Shown here: one piece after another, positions 59,427-64,000 of the stretch
How positions within the stretch are numbered: the first letter of the stretch is position 1
Layout: every line of letters starts with the position of its first letter
NCBI GenBank assembly: GCA_021778415.1
Contig: JAJYCL010000009.1
Span: forward strand, 1 to 64,000
Direction of reading: 5' to 3'
DNA from: a bacterium
Lineage (GTDB): Bacteria; Vulcanimicrobiota; Vulcanimicrobiia; Vulcanimicrobiales; Vulcanimicrobiaceae
Length of the DNA stretch: 64,000 nt
The notes under the pieces: model-generated
The model's database searches: none
What the model saw: the letters and a program-made list of their open reading frames with translations, nothing else
Told to the model about the DNA's origin: nothing
Program-made: the position numbers and the translations under genes

Positions 59427-60933
59427 GCCGAATCGCGCGCCATTGCTGTGGCGACGTTTCATCCCAAGAGAAAAAGCAGATTCCCAGCGCGCCGAGCCTT
59501 CGCGCTTGCATGATGCTGGTACGAATTTCTGCTGGAGTCGGGGGGCCATTGTGCCCCTCGCCTACCGTTTGCCCGCCAATGCTAATCGGCAGCTTGGCGA
59601 GTGCGCGTAACCTGCGATACGATGCGGTGAGATCTCGCGCAACGTCGTGCGGCGACGTTGGGTGTTTACTCATCATGCGCCAATAGGTCATCGGTTGCCA
59701 GACGCGTACATAGCGAGCAATGCTGCGATAGGTCGATGCGGCCGGCGGCGAGATTTCAAGGGCCGGATCTTCAATCGTTGCGATCAGCAACGGTTGCGGC
59801 CCGATAGCTTCGCGCACGTGGCGTATGTAGCGTTGCATCGCGTGTTCGCCGCTCGCTCCATCGCCCATAAAATCGTCACCACGCTCAAGGTCGAGCGCAA
59901 GTCCGGCAAAGCCATTTCCTTTGGCGGTGCGATACGCCAGTGTTTGCACACTCGCCGACAGATCGGAAAAATCATCGCGACGCGGGACGGTCCAGCCGAT
60001 TGTTGCGATGCCGTGTGCGGCAAGGCCGTCGATAATCGCATCGATGCGCGCGCGTGCCGTGGGGATGAGTTCCCAGTATGCGCCATAGGCGGTTCGGAGT
60101 TCGATATAGCGAAGATGCGCGCGCACCGCTTGCTCAATGATTGTTTTGGGATGAAGGGTGTCGATATCGATGGAATCTGCGGGATTATTGGTGAAATACA
60201 ACCACATCCCGATGCCGCGCATCGAGGTAATGCTTTGCTGCTGCATCGCATGCGGTGTGCGAACGTCTCTCGTGGAAGAAAATGCACTGCGTCGTTTGAG
60301 CGTATAGGTATAGGCCGTGTTTGCTTGCACGGTGTCGTCGCGAAACGTCGATGTGCCCGAAGCAAGGTTGAATGTACGACGCTTCCCGTCACCGATGCGA
60401 ACGAGGGTGCGAGGGTAACGTAGACGCGGGAAAAAACCGAGTTGCACCATGTGCGGTCCGAGCGCTTTGCCGACAAAGTGCGCGCCGAGCAGCCAATCCG
60501 AAACATCGCTCGTACGATGCATCGATGCAAGCGCCGGGATTCGCGGCGTGATCGTGATGCGGATGTTGCCCGGATCTCGGGAAGAAAAAATGGCGGATGG
60601 ATCGTCGAAGCGCATGCGCGTTTGCCATTGCACCTCACCGCGGCTCGCCTGCCACGTGATATCGCTCCCGTCGAAGACGCGAGTCGGTTTGCCCTGTGCA
60701 GTACGGAAATGCGCAATGACGAGGTATCGTGCCTCGCCGTCGGGTGAAAGACCGAGCATCCGGGTTTCCAAGACGATTCGCGTCGGCTTGCCGCCGCGAT
60801 AGAGCAGTCCATTTTTTGCTCGGATCAGGCGCGCGGTGTTGCTTCCCGAGCCTGGCGTTGAGCAGGCAATGAGGGACACCAGCATGCTGATCATGCAAAG
60901 AACGTGCAAACCCGTCCTCGTACGACGATTCAT
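59416..60933 (-). CDS. Lipoprotein with a TIM-barrel-like C-terminal half
   Basis: 505 residues. The signal peptide ends at SLIAC. Residues 35-215 look like beta domains (TRIVLETRMLGLSPDGEARY, LGAHFVGKALGPHMVQLGFF). Residues 230-500 follow a (beta/alpha)8 pattern: GIGMWLYFTNN, IIEQAVRAHLRYIELRTAYG, GIATIGWTVPRRDDF, GFAGLALDLERGDDF, LLIATIEDPA, RYVRVWQPMTYW, LPISIGGQTVGEG, LGALGICFFSWDET. Asp/Glu in LALDLERG and FFSWDE could be catalytic, as in glycoside hydrolases. I cannot name the family. Confidence 0.7.
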   Translation of the reverse strand: MNRRTRTGLHVLCMISMLVSLIACSTPGSGSNTARLIRAKNGLLYRGGKPTRIVLETRMLGLSPDGEARYLVIAHFRTAQGKPTRVFDGSDITWQASRGEVQWQTRMRFDDPSAIFSSRDPGNIRITITPRIPALASMHRTSDVSDWLLGAHFVGKALGPHMVQLGFFPRLRYPRTLVRIGDGKRRTFNLASGTSTFRDDTVQANTAYTYTLKRRSAFSSTRDVRTPHAMQQQSITSMRGIGMWLYFTNNPADSIDIDTLHPKTIIEQAVRAHLRYIELRTAYGAYWELIPTARARIDAIIDGLAAHGIATIGWTVPRRDDFSDLSASVQTLAYRTAKGNGFAGLALDLERGDDFMGDGASGEHAMQRYIRHVREAIGPQPLLIATIEDPALEISPPAASTYRSIARYVRVWQPMTYWRMMSKHPTSPHDVARDLTASYRRLRALAKLPISIGGQTVGEGHNGPPTPAEIRTSIMQARRLGALGICFFSWDETSPQQWRAIRLSE

Positions 60934-60998
60934 CCATCGCGAGTTTCTCGCTGTAGCAGCTTAATCTTGGCGATTAGCTGGCCGATTCTTGAAGAGAG

Positions 60999-62297
60999 AT
61001 GGCCGGGTATTCGTTATTCTGTGTGGCGTGCGGTCAAACGTACGCCGATGATGGGCTTCGCTTGCGCTGTGATGCGAGTCACGAGCCCGCTCTTTTGCGC
61101 ACGCGGTATGCGCAAACCCGGTTGACGACGGATCCTCAGGCCTCCGGCTTGGCGCGCTACGCCGCCTGGCTTCCGCTACGCCACGCACTACGCCCGATGC
61201 CGGCGTACAGCGTGACGTTTCGCAGTGATGGCCTCGCACGGGCCCTCGGATTGCGCGATCTCTGGATCGCTTTTAGCGGGCATTGGCCGGAACGGGGTGC
61301 GTTTGCGCCGACTGCGACGTTTAAAGATGTTGAAGCGGCGGCGATCACCGCTCGCTTTGCCAGCGAACAGCGCATCATGGTGACGGCGTCTGCCGGGAAT
61401 ACTGCGGCAGCGCTGGCCTTGGCGTGTAGCGACGCACATGTGCCGGTGCGCATCGTGACGCCGCGGCGTGCCTATGATCGTCTGCCGCTCACCCGCGAAC
61501 TTGCTCCGCACGTGCAATTCATCGTCCTGGATGGTGAGGCAACGTATGATGATGCGATCGAACTTGCACGCACGCTTGCACACGAAGCGCCGTTTGTGTT
61601 TGAGGGTGGCGTGTGGAATGTCGCTCGGCGCGATGGAATCGGAACGATTTTCTTACGCGCAGTTGAAGCGATGTCGACGATGCCGGATGTGTATGTCCAA
61701 GGAATCGGTAGCGGAGCGGGTGCTATCGCCGCCTTCGAAGCGGCATCGCGTTTGCTTGGCGACGGGCGCTTCGGGGCGAAATTCCCGGAATTGTTGCTCG
61801 TTCAAAATGCGCCGATGTCGCCGGTCGTCGATGCGTGGACCCGCGGGAGTGCTCAGCTCTTGGCGGCATCGTCGTCGGAACAACGAACTGCGGCCGCAGG
61901 CGTCGCCGCCCCGGTGCTGGCGACCTCCGGCCCACCCTATGCCGTGCGTGGCGGCCTGTTCGACGTGTTGACGGCGACATCTGGGCGAACGCTTGCCGTC
62001 GACAATGCGAAAGCGCAAAGCGCGATGGAGCTTTTTGCCGAGAGCGAAGGCATCGATGTTGAAGCCGCAGCCGGTGTTGCTCTTGCCGGATTGCAGAGCG
62101 ACATTCTTACTGGCACGATCGACCCGGATGCTCGCGTGCTCTTGCACGTCACCGGCGGCGGCCGTTTGCGTCTACCCGGAGAACGCCGCCTCGCTCCGAC
62201 CATTGCGGCGACACTGGCTGCATCGGATTTGCCCGCGACCCCGGATGTCTTGGCGAGTTTGCGGGAAAAACTGCTCCAACACGCGCAAGCTGCCTAA
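60999..62297 (+). CDS. Threonine-synthase-family PLP enzyme (possibly cysteate synthase-like)
   Basis: 432 residues. A PLP enzyme of fold type II: the N-terminal Cys-rich start (LFCVACGQTYADDGLRLRCD) and PTATFKDVEAAAI with the PLP Lys, then VTASAGNTAAALAL (phosphate/cofactor loop), GIGSGAGAIAAFEAA and LHVTGGGRL. Threonine synthase acts on O-phosphohomoserine. The opening C-x-x-C-G ... L-L-R-T-x-Y pattern recalls cysteate synthase, which acts on O-phosphoserine with sulphite. Which substrate is used cannot be settled from the sequence. Ends two bases before the SemiSWEET gene. Confidence 0.8.
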   Translation: MAGYSLFCVACGQTYADDGLRLRCDASHEPALLRTRYAQTRLTTDPQASGLARYAAWLPLRHALRPMPAYSVTFRSDGLARALGLRDLWIAFSGHWPERGAFAPTATFKDVEAAAITARFASEQRIMVTASAGNTAAALALACSDAHVPVRIVTPRRAYDRLPLTRELAPHVQFIVLDGEATYDDAIELARTLAHEAPFVFEGGVWNVARRDGIGTIFLRAVEAMSTMPDVYVQGIGSGAGAIAAFEAASRLLGDGRFGAKFPELLLVQNAPMSPVVDAWTRGSAQLLAASSSEQRTAAAGVAAPVLATSGPPYAVRGGLFDVLTATSGRTLAVDNAKAQSAMELFAESEGIDVEAAAGVALAGLQSDILTGTIDPDARVLLHVTGGGRLRLPGERRLAPTIAATLAASDLPATPDVLASLREKLLQHAQAA

Positions 62298-62299
62298 CT

Positions 62300-62557
62300 A
62301 TGGATTGGTGGAGTACCGTTATCGGCTTGATTGCCGGCGGTTTGACGACGGCCTCATTTATGCCGCAGGTGATCCGCATTTGGCGGCGCCGATCGGCAAA
62401 CGATCTTTCGTTGACGGCATCGGTGATGTTCACCGTCGGAATCACCTGCTGGTTAATTTATGGAATCCAATTGCACGCGTTACCGATCATCATTGCCAAT
62501 GCGGTGACGCTTGGCTTGAATCTTTCTATTCTCGGTCTTAAATTGCGGCACGGCTAA
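62300..62557 (+). CDS. SemiSWEET (PQ-loop) sugar transporter
   Basis: 85 residues, three membrane helices: STVIGLIAGGLTTASFMPQV (with the PQ motif), SLTASVMFTVGITCWLIYGI and ALPIIIANAVTLGLNLSILG. SemiSWEETs act as homodimers moving sugars down a gradient. RIWRRRSANDLS between the first two helices is typical. Start two bases after the previous stop. Confidence 0.93.
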   Translation: MDWWSTVIGLIAGGLTTASFMPQVIRIWRRRSANDLSLTASVMFTVGITCWLIYGIQLHALPIIIANAVTLGLNLSILGLKLRHG

Positions 62558-62565
62558 CACGCCGC

Positions 62566-63036
62566 TTATGCGGCGTGTCCGGGGACGAATCGCAAGCTCA
62601 AGCCATCGATGCAGTAGCGCCAACCAGTCGGTCTTGGGCCGTCATCAAAGCGATGCCCAAGGTGGCCGCCGCAGCGTGAACAATGCACTTCGGTGCGCAC
62701 TTCCCCGATGAGTTCGTGATCTGATTGATAATCGACCGCGTGCGGAAGGACCGTCCAGAATGACGGCCAGCCATCACCGCTATCGTATTTGACGCGCGAC
62801 GAAAAGAGCGCCTGATTGCAACCGTAGCAAGAATACGTTCCCTGCCGATGTTCGCCGATGAGCGGACTTGAGTTTGCCGGTTCCGTGCCGTTTTCGCGCA
62901 GGATCGCAAAGCGATCCGGCCCGAGAATGCGACGCCACTCGGCATCGCTATGCGTTACGGCGTAGCGCTTGGGCGCGAAGCCCGTCGTCGCAATGAGCGC
63001 GGCTGCTGCCGAAATGATAAAATGCGTGCGTTTCAT
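62566..63036 (-). CDS. msrB: Peptide methionine (R)-S-oxide reductase
   Basis: 156 residues. It reduces Met-R-sulphoxide. A signal-like N-terminus (RTHFIISAAAALIATTGFAP) suggests export. The zinc-binding pairs CYGC and CSRC, GWPSFW, CGGHLGHRFDDG and the catalytic Cys in WRYCIDGLSLRFVP are all present. The ATG at 63036 is set by the four-base overlap with msrA. Confidence 0.96.
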   Translation of the reverse strand: MKRTHFIISAAAALIATTGFAPKRYAVTHSDAEWRRILGPDRFAILRENGTEPANSSPLIGEHRQGTYSCYGCNQALFSSRVKYDSGDGWPSFWTVLPHAVDYQSDHELIGEVRTEVHCSRCGGHLGHRFDDGPRPTGWRYCIDGLSLRFVPGHAA

Positions 63037-63503
63037 CGAAGCACGTGACAGGCGACGTCGTGCGTTTCGAAATACCGTTGGTGGTACGCTTCGGCGGGCC
63101 AAAAATGCTCGGCCTTAACGATTTGCGTGGCAATCGGCGCGGAAAATTCCGCTTGAACTTCGGCGGTAATCGCGCGGGCGATTGCTTCTTGTTCCGGGGA
63201 GTGGAAAAAAATTGCGCTCCGATATTGCGTACCGATGTCGACACCTTGGCGATTCACCTGCGTCGGGTCGTGTAAGCGATAAAAATAGCGCACGAGTTCA
63301 TCGTAGGAGATGCGCGACGGATCAAACGTGACTTCGCAGGCCTCGGCGTGTCCGGTCGTGCCCGAGCAGACCTCACGGTAGGTTGGGTGTTGGGTATGCC
63401 CGCCGGTATAGCCGACCGGGGCGTCGATGATATCGAGTTGCCGAAACAGGCCTTCGACTCCCCAGAAGCAGCCGGCGGCAAAGGTTGCTTTTTGTGTACT
63501 CAC
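63033..63503 (-). CDS. msrA: Peptide methionine (S)-S-oxide reductase
   Basis: 156 residues, GTG start. It reduces Met-S-sulphoxide. ATFAAGCFWGVEGLFRQLDI carries the catalytic Cys; VGYTGGHTQHPTYREVCSGT, HAEACEVTFDP and the HDPTQVNRQGVDIGTQYRS block are diagnostic. No signal peptide, unlike msrB, so one of the pair may act in the cytoplasm and the other outside. The stop overlaps msrB (ATGA). Confidence 0.97.
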   Translation of the reverse strand: MSTQKATFAAGCFWGVEGLFRQLDIIDAPVGYTGGHTQHPTYREVCSGTTGHAEACEVTFDPSRISYDELVRYFYRLHDPTQVNRQGVDIGTQYRSAIFFHSPEQEAIARAITAEVQAEFSAPIATQIVKAEHFWPAEAYHQRYFETHDVACHVLR

Positions 63504-63557
63504 GTGAAATAGAACGCCGCAGATGGCCGTCCGGATGCATCGGCACCCGAAGCGACG

Positions 63558-64000
63558 TTAGCTCGAGGCCAGTGCCGAAAGAAAGGTGGTGTCGAGTGCG
63601 CGAAGGCTCGCTGCGTCGTCGGGCGTGCGCTCGACCCAGTCGTTGACGAGCAGAGAAAAAATGAGCATGCCGTGCGTGCGCGTACGGACATAGCCGGAAA
63701 TCGTTCGAACATGTTTGAGGGTGCCGGTCTTGGCAATGATGTTGCCGGCGGCTGGTGTTCCACTATACGAATCTCGCAACGTACCCGTCTCGCCAGCCAC
63801 CGGTAACGCTCCAAGAACGTCGCTTCGCCAAGGCGCGTTCCAATCTGCGGTTAAAATTGCGACAAGTACTCGTGGCGAGATGCGATCGTAGATAGAAAGG
63901 CCCGATCCGTCGGCAATATCGACGGTATCCGGATCGATGCCGATACTTTGCAGCCAGTGTCGTTCAACCTGAGCTCCTTTGGCGATACTTCCAGGCTCTC
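63558..64000 (-). CDS. dacB: D-alanyl-D-alanine carboxypeptidase, DacB/PBP4 type (partial)
   Basis: 147 residues of the C-terminal part; the gene runs off the window edge. IADGSGLSIYDRISPRVLVA, GALPVAGETGTLRDSYSGTP, then AAGNIIAKTGTLKHVRTISG carry the KTG motif of penicillin-binding class C. PBP4-type enzymes trim or cross-cut peptidoglycan peptides in the periplasm. The SxxK and SxN motifs lie upstream, outside the window. Confidence 0.93.
   Translation of the reverse strand, partial: EPGSIAKGAQVERHWLQSIGIDPDTVDIADGSGLSIYDRISPRVLVAILTADWNAPWRSDVLGALPVAGETGTLRDSYSGTPAAGNIIAKTGTLKHVRTISGYVRTRTHGMLIFSLLVNDWVERTPDDAASLRALDTTFLSALASS

Overview
The window reads as one chromosome segment of a moderately GC-rich, Gram-negative-type bacterium. 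It carries SecDF, an RND pump, a TonB-like protein and at least twelve predicted lipoproteins, many with a Cys-Gly-Gly start. The mix of flagellar-type export genes, very many poorly known lipoproteins, MalT/SARP-like regulators and GH114 suggests an uncultured terrestrial phylum such as Eremiobacterota (WPS-2). That placement is inference only; no rRNA gene is present.

Layout. 1-3753: type III export core (fliQ tail, fliR, flhB, flhA, all overlapping). 3876-8475: secD, secF and a HIRAN-domain superfamily 2 helicase. 8630-14388: a 1200-residue STAND/SARP/LuxR regulator coupled by ATGA to a lipoprotein gene. 14389-28042: an accessory zone of lipoproteins and extracytoplasmic proteins (tandem paralogues, a copper amine oxidase-like stalk protein and its decayed copy, a Gly-rich protein, GH114), plus a VapBC toxin-antitoxin pair and a clostripain-like peptidase. 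27999-31984: a tightly overlapped aromatic amino-acid operon on the minus strand, preceded by a Phe/Tyr-rich leader peptide and an intrinsic terminator. 32233-34049: an IS3-family element with a frameshifted transposase and a third, orphan copy of its terminal repeat. 34094-38874: TonB-like gene, apt, rel, TauE/SafE permease. 38876-46747: two coupled lipoproteins with propeller-like repeats, a Uma2 nuclease and an RND pump. 46823-51905: the rpsF-ssb-rpsR-rplI-lonC-dnaB operon with a good promoter. 51918-54886: VOC protein, YbjN pair, gamma-carbonic anhydrase, beta-propeller. 55001: tRNA-Thr(CGT). 55166-57350: an IS256-family element nested in an IS5-family element. 57501-64000: two unknown genes in an AT-richer patch, a Cache protein, a TIM-barrel-like lipoprotein, a threonine-synthase-family enzyme, SemiSWEET, msrB, msrA and the end of a dacB-type gene.

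Most notable. The aromatic operon joins pathway entry (DAHP synthase) with both branches (chorismate mutase, prephenate dehydrogenase, prephenate dehydratase). Its first gene is a fusion of a prephenate-dehydratase-like domain, an ACT domain and DAHP synthase. The fused dehydratase domain departs from the family at several active-site motifs, while a separate, intact-looking dehydratase ends the operon. The simplest reading is that the fused domain became a sensor controlling DAHP synthase, while the operon is attenuated by charged tRNA-Phe/Tyr through the leader peptide. A second theme is a shared N-terminal module in three large lipoproteins (24857, 38876, 40621) that I do not recognise as a described domain.
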